DNA of 6,030 nucleotides from JANNHK01 sp034408875 (GTDB lineage Bacteria > Actinomycetota > Acidimicrobiia > IMCC26256 > PALSA-610): the NCBI GenBank assembly GCA_034408875.1, contig JAWXCJ010000092.1, forward strand, positions 1-6,030, written 5' to 3'. Below, in pieces: positions 1 to 5,462 of the stretch. The position numbers and the translations under genes were made by a program. The notes beneath the pieces are model-generated. The model ran no database searches. It saw only the letters and a program-made list of their open reading frames with translations, and was not told the origin of the DNA. Numbering within the stretch: position 1 is the first letter of the stretch; every line of letters begins with the position of its first letter.

Positions 1-496
1 GACCGTCGCCGAGCGCGGCGACGGCGACGAAGACGACGAGGCTGGGTCCGACCGCACCGAAGGTGACGTCGAGCCGGCGCGCCGACCACTCGGCGACCGC
101 GCCCGCCACGAACAACGAGAGCAACGAGAGCAGCAGCGCGCTGCCGACGGGCGCGACGGGAACCACCGCGGCGCGCAAGATCTCGGGGGCATCGACCAAG
201 TGGTCGCGGTACATGCGGAACGTGTCACCAGTCGGCAACACGCCCCGCAACGTGTCGACCTCGACGACGTACAGCGACAGGCCGAAGCCCGCGACAACGA
301 GCGCGAGCAACAACACGAGCGCGCCCCAGCGGCGCCGGTCGCCGTAGCCGATGATCGCGTGCGGGATCGCGGCCGCGCCCACGGCCGCGAACGGCCATGC
401 GCCGTCGGCGAAGACGCGGCTCAGCCCGGCCGCGACCGCGACGGTCAGGCCGGCGCGTGTGAGTCCGACGAATGGTGACGGGCGCTGCGTTGCCAA
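1..496 (-). CDS. TgpA-like transglutaminase family membrane protein, N-terminal part (partial, runs off left edge)
   Basis: The minus strand is open from about 496 to the left edge in a frame that carries no ATG start. The translation is strongly hydrophobic, with likely membrane segments at about residues 14-29, 34-51, 57-78, 115-135 and 150-163 if TTG 494-496 is the start. The stretch FADGAWPFAAVGAA, then TLRGVLPTGDTF and a loop before the next helix, resembles the N-terminal membrane domain (DUF3488/TgpA_N) of transglutaminase-like proteins. The catalytic Cys-His-Asp domain would lie beyond the window, so activity cannot be judged. It is the third gene after MoxR and DUF58, the usual order of this trio. 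The start is uncertain: TTG 496 has no clear Shine-Dalgarno sequence and overlaps the DUF58 gene by 52 bp, and the frame stays open further upstream. Translational coupling is likely. Family assignment is fairly secure, exact start is not. Confidence 0.8.
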   Translation of the reverse strand, partial: MATQRPSPFVGLTRAGLTVAVAAGLSRVFADGAWPFAAVGAAAIPHAIIGYGDRRRWGALVLLLALVVAGFGLSLYVVEVDTLRGVLPTGDTFRMYRDHLVDAPEILRAAVVPVAPVGSALLLSLLSLFVAGAVAEWSARRLDVTFGAVGPSLVVFVAVAALGDG

Positions 497-1638
497 CGGA
501 GTACTGCCGTGTTCCAGGCCGAGACGAACGGCTGGTTGGGACCGAACGGGATGAACATGGGACGGAGGCGCCGGGTCCGCATCGGCGCGACCGCCCAGTC
601 GTCGAAGGTCGCGACAACGGTGAGTGACCCGCCGTTGCGGACGAGGACACCGAGTGCGCCGCCGTCTTCGCCCTGCACTCGGCCCATGACCGCGACGAGG
701 GCACTGGTGCGGCGCCGCGTCATGGCCGCGACGATGCGGTCGGGACCGTGGGGCGCCACGACCGCGAGTTCGTCCATGACGCTGACGATGTGGCGGCGGC
801 CGGGCGCACCGACCGCGATACCGGTGCTGAGGACCAGTTCCCACGGGCGGGCGGTGCGTTCCAGCGCGGTCGCGATCGACGCGCACGCTTCGACGGCGCG
901 CTCGAACGACGGGCGATCGTGGGCGCCGGGGCGCACGTCGAGCATCAGCAGCATCGGCGACCGGTGCCGAGCTTCGTTCTGGCGCATCATCAACCGGTCC
1001 CGGCGGGCCGTGGAACGCCAGTGCACCCGGCGGAGGTCGTCGCCGGGCACGTACTCGCGTAGGGTCAGGAACTCGCCGCCCGAATCGAGCCGCCCGTGGG
1101 CGCGGGGCTGGTCGCGGTCGAGTTCGGTGCCGGAGCGCTCGGGTGGAGGCAGCACGTGGTGCACGCGCGGGTACACGATGACTTCCTCGGACGACAGCAG
1201 GCGGCGAGTGCGGCTCGCGAGACCGAACGGGTCGGAGACGGTTGCCCGCAGCGGGCCGAGTTCGTAGCGGCCCCGGCGATCGGTCGGAATGCGGTACGCC
1301 GCACGCGCCGTCTCACCACCCTCGAGCGGCGCGAGGAGAAAGCGCGCTGACCGGCGGCCGCGGTCGAACGCGTCGGAGATCGCAGTCGTCACCGTGCGCG
1401 GCGCCCGCGCCTCGACGACGAGATCGACGCGCCCGTCGACACCGACCTGGAGCCGCTCGCGCAGATGTCGCTCCGCCTTGAGCTGCGGCGGATGCAGCCG
1501 GACCCATGTCCACGCCCCGGCGAGCGCGAGCAAACCCGATGCCGCGAGGACCACGAGCTGGACGAGGCCAAGGACTCGCGACCCGACGACCAAACCAATT
1601 GAGGCCCCGAGGACCGACCAACCGCGCCGGGTGAGCAC
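445..1638 (-). CDS. DUF58 domain-containing membrane-anchored protein
   Basis: This 397-residue protein begins with two closely spaced hydrophobic segments (about residues 8-25 and 26-46), so it is probably anchored in the membrane by a hairpin with most of the chain outside the bilayer. A beta-rich middle region follows and contains RGRYELGPLRATVSDPFGL (122-140) and YPRVH (156-160). The DUF58 signature then appears as REYVPGDDLRRVHWRSTARR (194-213). LLMLDVRPG (230-238) begins a region resembling a von Willebrand A fold, in which the first metal-site motif looks degenerate. The GTG start lies 8 bp after the moxR stop, with an AGGT core about 8 bases upstream, so the two genes are almost certainly cotranscribed. 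DUF58 proteins typically pair with MoxR ATPases, which are thought to act as chaperones on them. The biochemical function is unknown. The end overlaps the next gene. Confidence 0.92.
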   Translation of the reverse strand: MLTRRGWSVLGASIGLVVGSRVLGLVQLVVLAASGLLALAGAWTWVRLHPPQLKAERHLRERLQVGVDGRVDLVVEARAPRTVTTAISDAFDRGRRSARFLLAPLEGGETARAAYRIPTDRRGRYELGPLRATVSDPFGLASRTRRLLSSEEVIVYPRVHHVLPPPERSGTELDRDQPRAHGRLDSGGEFLTLREYVPGDDLRRVHWRSTARRDRLMMRQNEARHRSPMLLMLDVRPGAHDRPSFERAVEACASIATALERTARPWELVLSTGIAVGAPGRRHIVSVMDELAVVAPHGPDRIVAAMTRRRTSALVAVMGRVQGEDGGALGVLVRNGGSLTVVATFDDWAVAPMRTRRLRPMFIPFGPNQPFVSAWNTAVLRWQRSARHHSSDSHAPA

Positions 1639-1646
1639 GAGTCGAC

Positions 1647-2633
1647 CTAGACGGTCCGCGCCGCGGGGACCGCTACGGATTCGAGGACACCGGTCAGCAC
1701 GTCGGCCGCGCTCACGCCCCGCATCATCGCCTCGGGCGACAACACGAGCCGGTGTTCGAGTACCACTGGGGCCAAGGCCTTGATGTCGTCGGGGATGACG
1801 TACTCACGCCCGACGCTCGCGGCGAGGGCTCGCGCCGCACGCTGCATCGCGAGCGCGCCGCGGGGGCTGACGCCGAGCAGCAGGTCGCGGTGGCGGCGCG
1901 TCGCGTCGGCGAGGTCGACGACGTAGCCCTGGAGCTCCGGAGCCATATGCACGCCCGCCAGTTCCTTCGCCCACATCGCAACGGTGTCGGAATCGGTGAC
2001 CGGTTCGAGGTCTTCGGCCGAAACCGAGGCCACGCCGTGCGATTCGAGTATCCCCAGCTCGGCATCGCGGTCCGGGTAGCCGATACGCAGCCGCATGAGG
2101 AACCGGTCGAGCTGCGCCTCGGGCAGGGGATAGGTGCCTTCCAGCTCGATCGGGTTCTGCGTCGCGATGACCATGAACGGCGACGGCAGCATGTGCGTCG
2201 TCGTGTCGACGGTGACCTGACGCTCCTCCATCGCCTCGAGCAGCGACGACTGCGTCTTGGGCGACGCCCGGTTGATCTCGTCGGCGAGGACGATGTTGGC
2301 GAACACGGCACCGGGCCGGAACTCGAAGTCGCTGCGGCCCCGGTCCCATACCGACGCGCCCGTGACGTCGGACGGCAGCAGGTCGGGCGTGAACTGGATG
2401 CGCCGCCAGCTCCCGCCGATCGTGTGCGCGATGGCCTTGGCCAACGACGTCTTGCCTACGCCGGGCACGTCCTCGATGAGGAGGTGTCCTTCGGCGAACA
2501 GCGACACGAGCGAGAGGTGCACCGCCCGGTGCTTGCCTCGAAGCACTCGGTCGATCTGGCGCGCGGCCTCGTCGAAGAGGTCCTTGAACCCCGACTCGGG
2601 GCCGTGGGACTCGGCGCGGGGAGCAGCATGCAA
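1647..2633 (-). CDS. moxR: MoxR-family AAA+ ATPase
   Basis: The 328-residue product has the complete MoxR/AAA_3 layout: Walker A DVPGVGKTS (55-63), Walker B IVLADEIN (114-121), the following RASPKTQSSLLEAMEERQVT stretch (122-141), sensor 1 VIATQNP (155-161), arginine-finger region EAQLDRF (172-178) and a C-terminal lid with SPRGALAMQRAARAL (256-270) as the sensor 2 segment. Length is typical of the family. MoxR ATPases are cytosolic and are thought to remodel or activate partner proteins, often ones with von Willebrand A-like domains. The DUF58 gene immediately downstream is the likely partner. The start is TTG at 2633, supported by GGAGG nine bases upstream on the coding strand and by the normal N-terminal length before the ATPase core. 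It is the first gene of the minus-strand operon, transcribed divergently from the small gene at 2733. Confidence 0.95.
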   Translation of the reverse strand: MHAAPRAESHGPESGFKDLFDEAARQIDRVLRGKHRAVHLSLVSLFAEGHLLIEDVPGVGKTSLAKAIAHTIGGSWRRIQFTPDLLPSDVTGASVWDRGRSDFEFRPGAVFANIVLADEINRASPKTQSSLLEAMEERQVTVDTTTHMLPSPFMVIATQNPIELEGTYPLPEAQLDRFLMRLRIGYPDRDAELGILESHGVASVSAEDLEPVTDSDTVAMWAKELAGVHMAPELQGYVVDLADATRRHRDLLLGVSPRGALAMQRAARALAASVGREYVIPDDIKALAPVVLEHRLVLSPEAMMRGVSAADVLTGVLESVAVPAARTV

Positions 2634-2732
2634 TGCGGTTGTCCTCCGTCGGGGGTCCGCTTCGCGCCATCGCAGGCGCTGTCAGCCCCCGGGACGGACG
2701 ACCTGCGGCGCCAACGCTACCGTGCGCCGGAC
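2634..2732. promoter_or_regulatory. Divergent intergenic region between moxR and the small plus-strand gene
   Basis: This 99-bp gap must hold the promoter of the moxR operon and probably that of the small gene at 2733. On the plus strand TACCGT at 2718-2723 fits the actinobacterial TANNNT -10 pattern. It ends nine bases before ATG 2733, which would give a leaderless or nearly leaderless transcript and would explain the missing Shine-Dalgarno sequence. No convincing -35 element accompanies it. On the minus strand the overlapping sequence also gives a TANNNT (TAGCGT), again without a good -35. I see no clear operator palindrome. The individual elements are guesses. The divergent arrangement is certain. 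Confidence 0.35.
2643..2647 (-). promoter_or_regulatory. Shine-Dalgarno site of moxR
   Basis: The plus-strand CCTCC reads GGAGG on the minus strand, nine bases before TTG 2633. It decides the start, because no ATG lies in a sensible position and the TTG would otherwise be doubtful. Confidence 0.75.
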
Positions 2733-3041
2733 ATGGTGACTGATCGGCCGAACGACCGCCCAATGAACAAACATCGGGCCGACGGCGACGTGCCCGTTCA
2801 GACGCTCGAACCCCGGTTTTGGTTCCATGCCTCGGTCGCCGTTCTTCGGCGCCCGCACTTGTGGTGGACGGCGCTGCGCCAGATCTTTGCCGTGGCCCGC
2901 CCCGGGTGGTGGCGCCACCGCCCGTTCGTGCCCCGTCCCGATCCGGGATACCTGCGATTCCGGTTCGAGACCGCGTACGGCCACGAGGGCGTTGCCACCG
3001 CCCGCGATTTCGTCGCGTACCTCGAATGGTTGCACCGATAG
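2733..3041 (+). CDS. Small conserved-looking hypothetical protein, Trp/Arg/Pro-rich
   Basis: This predicted 102-residue protein has no recognisable catalytic motif, signal peptide or membrane segment. Its core from about residue 29 to 82 runs RFWFHASVAVLRRPHLWWTA, then ALRQIFAVARPGWWRHRPF and YLRFRFETAYG, and is unusually rich in Trp, Arg, Phe and Pro. It ends DFVAYLEWLHR. I recall similar short proteins of unknown function in actinobacterial genomes, but that is from memory. The same frame is open far upstream, where it is only antisense to moxR, so the real start must lie after 2633. ATG 2733 is preferred. ATG 2763 or GTG 2736 are alternatives, and none has a strong Shine-Dalgarno sequence. 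It is divergent from moxR and 105 bp before the HNH gene. No function is assigned. Confidence 0.72.
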   Translation: MVTDRPNDRPMNKHRADGDVPVQTLEPRFWFHASVAVLRRPHLWWTALRQIFAVARPGWWRHRPFVPRPDPGYLRFRFETAYGHEGVATARDFVAYLEWLHR

Positions 3042-3092
3042 ACTTTTTCGCAACCGAAGGGCGCCCGCGGGGCGGACCAACGGCCCAGATCT

Positions 3093-3125
3093 TTGGGTGA
3101 GTCTCGGGTGAGTCTTGGGTGAGTT
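3093..3125 (+). repeat. Three tandem 11-bp direct repeats upstream of the HNH gene
   Basis: TTGGGTGAGTC (3093-3103), TCGGGTGAGTC (3104-3114) and TTGGGTGAGTT (3115-3125) lie head to tail with one difference each from the first copy. The next bases, GTGGGAGGTGA, resemble a decayed fourth copy and contain the Shine-Dalgarno sequence. An 11-bp period places equivalent bases on the same face of the helix, as in cooperative operators. Replication slippage is an equally simple explanation. I recognise no regulator for this motif. Confidence 0.85.
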
Positions 3126-3128
3126 GTG

Positions 3129-3136
3129 GGAGGTGA
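3129..3136 (+). promoter_or_regulatory. Extended Shine-Dalgarno site of the HNH gene
   Basis: GGAGGTGA matches the 16S rRNA anti-Shine-Dalgarno region over eight bases and ends ten bases before GTG 3147. It supports 3147 as the start rather than the in-frame GTG 3126, which would lie upstream of it. Confidence 0.65.
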
Positions 3137-3146
3137 CGGGACGACC

Positions 3147-3656
3147 GTGGCTCGGGCGCTCTTGCTGAACGCGAGCTTCGAACCGCTGTGCGTGGTTTCG
3201 TCCCGGCGCGCCGTCGTACTGGTGCTCAAGGACAAGGCCGAGATCGTCCACCGCAACGGGGCCGAGTTCCGGTCGGAACGGCGGTCCGTACCCGTGCCGT
3301 CGGTGATCCGCCTCGTGCACTTCGTTCGGGTCCCGTACCGGGCCACCGCACCGCTGTCGCGCCGGGCCGTGTTCGCCCGCGACAACCATCGCTGCCAGTA
3401 CTGCTCCGCCTCGGCCGAGAACCTCGATCACGTCGTGCCCCGATCGCGCGGCGGCCCGCACACGTGGGAGAACGTCGTCGCGTCATGCCGTGCGTGTAAC
3501 GCCCGCAAGGAAGACCGGTTGCCGTTGGAGTGCGGCATGAAATTGCGCCGCTCGCCGACCGCGCCGCACGCGACCACGTCGCTCATCGCGTCGGCCGGGC
3601 CGATCGCCGACGACTGGCAGCCCTATCTGTCGCGCATCGAGCGCGTCCCCGCGTAA
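3147..3656 (+). CDS. HNH endonuclease family protein
   Basis: This 169-residue protein has an N-terminal segment beginning MARALLLNASFEPLCVVSSR, followed by RAVVLVLKDKAEIV. This conserved N-terminal block precedes the HNH domain in a widespread family of stand-alone HNH proteins. The HNH domain spans about 74-124. CQYC (83-86) and CRAC (114-117) form the zinc-binding knuckles, LDHVVPRSRGG (93-103) holds the catalytic Asp-His, Asn109 occupies the middle position and N118-A-R-K121 the last. All key residues are present, so a metal-dependent nuclease is likely. Its substrate and cellular role are not known from sequence. GTG 3147 is chosen because it aligns with the family N-terminus and follows a strong Shine-Dalgarno sequence. 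GTG 3126 would add seven residues. It sits between the small gene and mraZ, with its own upstream gap and a downstream palindrome, so it is probably a separate transcription unit. No adjacent methylase or toxin partner is seen, which argues against a restriction system. Confidence 0.9.
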   Translation: MARALLLNASFEPLCVVSSRRAVVLVLKDKAEIVHRNGAEFRSERRSVPVPSVIRLVHFVRVPYRATAPLSRRAVFARDNHRCQYCSASAENLDHVVPRSRGGPHTWENVVASCRACNARKEDRLPLECGMKLRRSPTAPHATTSLIASAGPIADDWQPYLSRIERVPA

Positions 3657-3665
3657 CCCGCCCCA

Positions 3666-3720
3666 GCCGAAATTGCGCCACACGGCGACCGTTTCGGTCG
3701 TCGCACGTCGCAATTTCGGC
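3666..3720 (+). terminator. Long perfect palindrome after the HNH gene, possible factor-independent terminator
   Basis: GCCGAAATTGCG (3666-3677) and its exact reverse complement (3709-3720) form a 12-bp stem. Nested inside is CGACCG-TTT-CGGTCG (3686-3700), which can be extended by three further pairs, one a G-U wobble, to 3683-3703. The structure starts nine bases after the HNH stop codon, the usual place for a terminator. There is no T-run after the stem, which is common for hairpin terminators in actinobacteria but weakens the call. The symmetry is equally compatible with a protein-binding palindrome or a REP-like repeated element. The hairpin itself is certain, its role is inferred. Confidence 0.6.
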
Positions 3721-3786
3721 GGTGTGGGCGCGCGTGCGCGGGTCGGCCGGCGACGGGAGGGGCTGGTGTCGAGCACTGTCACATTG

Positions 3787-3856
3787 TGGTGCCAATGGGT
3801 TGACGATGTGGGGGTTAGGGGCATAGGGTGGTGCTCGGTGGTGGAAAGGGGTGGGC
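3787..3856 (+). promoter_or_regulatory. G-rich repeats overlapping the mraZ promoter, candidate MraZ operator
   Basis: TGG-containing pentamers crowd the promoter: TGGTG 3787, TGGGT 3796, TGGGG 3809, TGGTG 3829, TGGTG 3839, TGGAA 3842 and TGGGC 3852. Two pairs (3829/3839 and 3842/3852) have the 10-bp spacing known for the TGGGN boxes bound by MraZ in Escherichia coli. MraZ generally controls its own promoter, so autoregulation here is expected. The exact boxes are guesses, since not all copies match TGGGN and the spacing is irregular. Confidence 0.4.
3800..3829 (+). promoter_or_regulatory. Predicted sigma-70-type promoter of mraZ (dcw cluster)
   Basis: TTGACG (3800-3805) and TAGGGT (3824-3829) are separated by 18 bp. 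They fit the -35 consensus and the actinobacterial TANNNT -10. Transcription would start near 3836, giving a leader of about 25 bases before ATG 3861. This is the best promoter I can see in the window and is correctly placed for the dcw operon. Confidence 0.6.
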
Positions 3857-3860
3857 TCGC

Positions 3861-4286
3861 ATGTTCTTGGGAGAGCACCAGCACTCCCTCGACGCGAAGG
3901 GGAGGGTCATCCTCCCGGCTCGTTTTCGGGATCAGTTGGAGGGGGGTGCGGTGATGGCGCGTGCATTGGACGGCTGTCTGGCCGTGTACCCCTTGTCCGA
4001 GTTCGAACGAGTCGCCGCCAAGCTCCGCGACGCGCGCGAACGCGGCACCATGGAACGCCAGGCCGCCCGGGCCTTCTTCTCCGGCGCGGTGGAGATCACG
4101 CCCGACAAGCAGGGCCGGGTTGCGATTCCGCAGCATCTGCGCGACCACGCGTCCCTCGACCGCGACGCGATCGTCGCCGGCAACTTCGACCACATCGAGA
4201 TCTGGGACACCACGCGCTTCCGCGAACGAGATCGACAGGGAACGGCATCCATCGTCGAAGGGGAAGGCATCGACGACTTCGTATGA
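3861..4286 (+). CDS. mraZ: Transcriptional regulator MraZ
   Basis: This 141-residue protein starts with the hallmark MFLGEHQHSLDAKGRVILPA. It has two SpoVT-AbrB-type DNA-binding repeats, centred on DAKGRVILP (11-19) and DKQGRVAIP (82-90). The pair AFFSGAVEI (71-79) before the second repeat is also typical. Length matches the family (about 140-150). MraZ binds repeats in its own promoter and represses or tunes the division and cell-wall gene cluster. The frame is open back to GTG 3828, but ATG 3861 matches the invariant family N-terminus and has AAGGGG (3846-3851) nine bases upstream. It is the first dcw gene here, followed by a structured 231-bp leader before rsmH. Confidence 0.97.
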   Translation: MFLGEHQHSLDAKGRVILPARFRDQLEGGAVMARALDGCLAVYPLSEFERVAAKLRDARERGTMERQAARAFFSGAVEITPDKQGRVAIPQHLRDHASLDRDAIVAGNFDHIEIWDTTRFRERDRQGTASIVEGEGIDDFV

Positions 4287-4305
4287 GTGCATGCGTTTGA
4301 AATAG

Positions 4306-4329
4306 ACGGGCCTGGTTCGCCGGGCCCGT
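4306..4329 (+). terminator. UUCG-capped GC hairpin after mraZ, terminator or attenuator-like
   Basis: Ten base pairs (4306-4315 with 4320-4329, one of them a T-G wobble) close on a TTCG tetraloop (4316-4319), and the stem runs into TTT (4329-4331). It begins 19 bases after the mraZ stop. A GC stem with a stable UUCG loop is what an intrinsic terminator looks like, but the U-tract is short, so partial termination or attenuation between mraZ and rsmH is more likely than full termination. Confidence 0.65.
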
Positions 4330-4496
4330 TTGCAGCCCCCCGGCCGGTGCGGTTGTTGGCCCCTACTCCGCCCGCTTTCAGCCGAGCCGACCGGGACAAA
4401 ACATCCCCGGCGGCGCTGTCCGACCGGGGGGCTGCAAACGGGCTGGGCGGTGCTGACGGTTCCGACGACACGGTCACACGATGTGGTCGAAAGGTC

Positions 4497-4512
4497 GAGG
4501 AGGACGAGGAGG
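4497..4512 (+). promoter_or_regulatory. Duplicated Shine-Dalgarno site of rsmH
   Basis: GAGGAGG occurs at 4497-4503 and again at 4506-4512, within two tandem copies of the 9-mer GAGGAGGAC. The second copy is five bases from GTG 4518 and is the functional candidate. The first is 14 bases away. Together they strongly mark 4518 as the rsmH start. Confidence 0.8.
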
Positions 4513-4517
4513 ACGAC

Positions 4518-5462
4518 GTGGAGGCGGAGTTCTCGCATCTCCCGGTGATGGCTCGGGAGGTGGTGGAGCTTCTCCTACCGGTGCCGCCCGGTCTGGTTGT
4601 GGACTGCACGGTGGGAGGCGGCGGTCACGCAGCGCTGCTTCTCGACGCGCGCCCCGACATTCGACTCCTCGGAGTCGACCGTGACCCGGCCGCCGTGCGC
4701 GCCGCGACATTTCGTCTGGCGAGCTTCGGCTCGCGCGTGAAGGTAGTGCACGGAAGGTTCGAGACACTCGGCGAGGTGGTCGCCGAGCACGGCGAGGGGG
4801 AACACGTCATGGGGATCCTGATGGACCTCGGGGTCAGCAGTCCGCAGCTCGACCGGCCCGAGCGCGGGTTCTCGTATCGCTATGACGCGCCCCTCGACAT
4901 GCGCATGGATTCGAAGCAGACCCTCACTGCCGCCGACGTCGTAAACGGATATGACGAAGCGGAACTGGCCGGCGTGATCTACCGATTCGGCGAAGAGCGC
5001 TTCTCGCGGCGGATCGCGGCCGCGATCGTCGCCGCCCGCCCCGTCACCTCGACGCTCCGGCTCGCCGACATTGTGCGCGATGCCATTCCGGCACCCGCGC
5101 GCCGGCGGGGCCCGCACCCGGCCCGCCGGACGTTCCAGGCCATTCGTATGGAGGTCAACCGCGAACTCCCGAATCTCGCCGACGGTCTCGACGAGTCGGT
5201 GCATGTGATCGGCCCCGAAGGCCGCATGCTCGTGCTCGCGTACCACTCGCTCGAAGACCGAATGGTCAAGCAGACCTTCGCACGATGGGCCGGTGAGGAC
5301 GCCGACGCACGGACCCCGCCGAAACTTCCGGTAACGCCCGCGCGCCGCCGGCCCGTCGTGCGGCTTCTTACCCGGCGGCCCCGCCGGCCGGGGGCCGAGG
5401 AGATCGATCTCAACCCACGGGCCGAAAGCGCGCGCCTGCGCGCGGTCGAGCGCCTCCCGTGA
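4518..5462 (+). CDS. rsmH: 16S rRNA (cytosine(1402)-N(4))-methyltransferase RsmH (MraW)
   Basis: The 314-residue product is a full-length RsmH, which uses S-adenosylmethionine to methylate N4 of C1402 in the ribosomal P site of 16S rRNA. The SAM-binding motif DCTVGGGGH (29-37) and acidic residue in GVDRDP (52-57) are present. So is the family block DLGVSSPQLD (103-112), followed by RGFSYRYDAPLDMRMD (116-131). Downstream are FGEERFSRRIA, HPARRTFQAIRMEVNREL and the C-terminal YHSLEDRMVK. The frame is open back to GTG 4287, just after the mraZ stop, which would give 391 residues. That 77-codon extension is not family-like, is occupied by the RNA structures, and lies upstream of the duplicated Shine-Dalgarno sequence, so 4518 is preferred. 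The stop overlaps the ftsL start. Confidence 0.96.
   Translation: MEAEFSHLPVMAREVVELLLPVPPGLVVDCTVGGGGHAALLLDARPDIRLLGVDRDPAAVRAATFRLASFGSRVKVVHGRFETLGEVVAEHGEGEHVMGILMDLGVSSPQLDRPERGFSYRYDAPLDMRMDSKQTLTAADVVNGYDEAELAGVIYRFGEERFSRRIAAAIVAARPVTSTLRLADIVRDAIPAPARRRGPHPARRTFQAIRMEVNRELPNLADGLDESVHVIGPEGRMLVLAYHSLEDRMVKQTFARWAGEDADARTPPKLPVTPARRRPVVRLLTRRPRRPGAEEIDLNPRAESARLRAVERLP

Larger units (their letters stand above)
4306..4517 (+). promoter_or_regulatory. Structured mraZ-rsmH leader RNA with two mutually exclusive folds
   Basis: A perfect 20-bp inverted repeat joins 4324-4343 to 4424-4443, enclosing 80 bases. Three more pairs (4345-4347 with 4420-4422) extend it inwards past one mismatch. 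Its 5' arm shares bases 4324-4329 with the 3' strand of the UUCG hairpin, so an RNA can form one or the other but not both in full. Inside the loop, 4386-4396 can pair with 4404-4414 around an A-rich loop CAAAACA, with two single-base bulges. The rsmH Shine-Dalgarno sequence lies 54 bases after the second arm. This is the architecture of a cis-acting attenuator. A conserved mraW RNA motif has been described in the same place, upstream of mraW (rsmH), in Actinobacteria. I cannot confirm from memory that this sequence matches its consensus. Confidence 0.6.

Noticed and set aside
509..1267. 252-codon plus-strand frame
   Set aside because: It is antisense to the DUF58 gene, whose signature motif is intact. 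The translation is Arg/Ser/Thr-rich without family features.
1752..2732. Very long plus-strand frame joined to the small gene (429 codons in total)
   Set aside because: The part before 2733 is antisense to moxR, which has complete conserved motifs, and its translation is Arg-rich low-complexity sequence typical of a GC-rich shadow frame.
3147..3656. HNH protein as part of a restriction or toxin system
   Set aside because: No methylase, specificity subunit, immunity gene or mobile-element signature is adjacent. It looks like the stand-alone housekeeping-type HNH family.
3828..3860. Upstream GTG start for mraZ
   Set aside because: The extension runs through the -10 element and the G-rich repeats. 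The invariant MFLGEH start and a Shine-Dalgarno-like sequence support 3861.
3483..4538. 351-codon minus-strand frame
   Set aside because: It lies antisense to mraZ, the leader and the end of the HNH gene, all of which are well supported, and its translation shows no domain.
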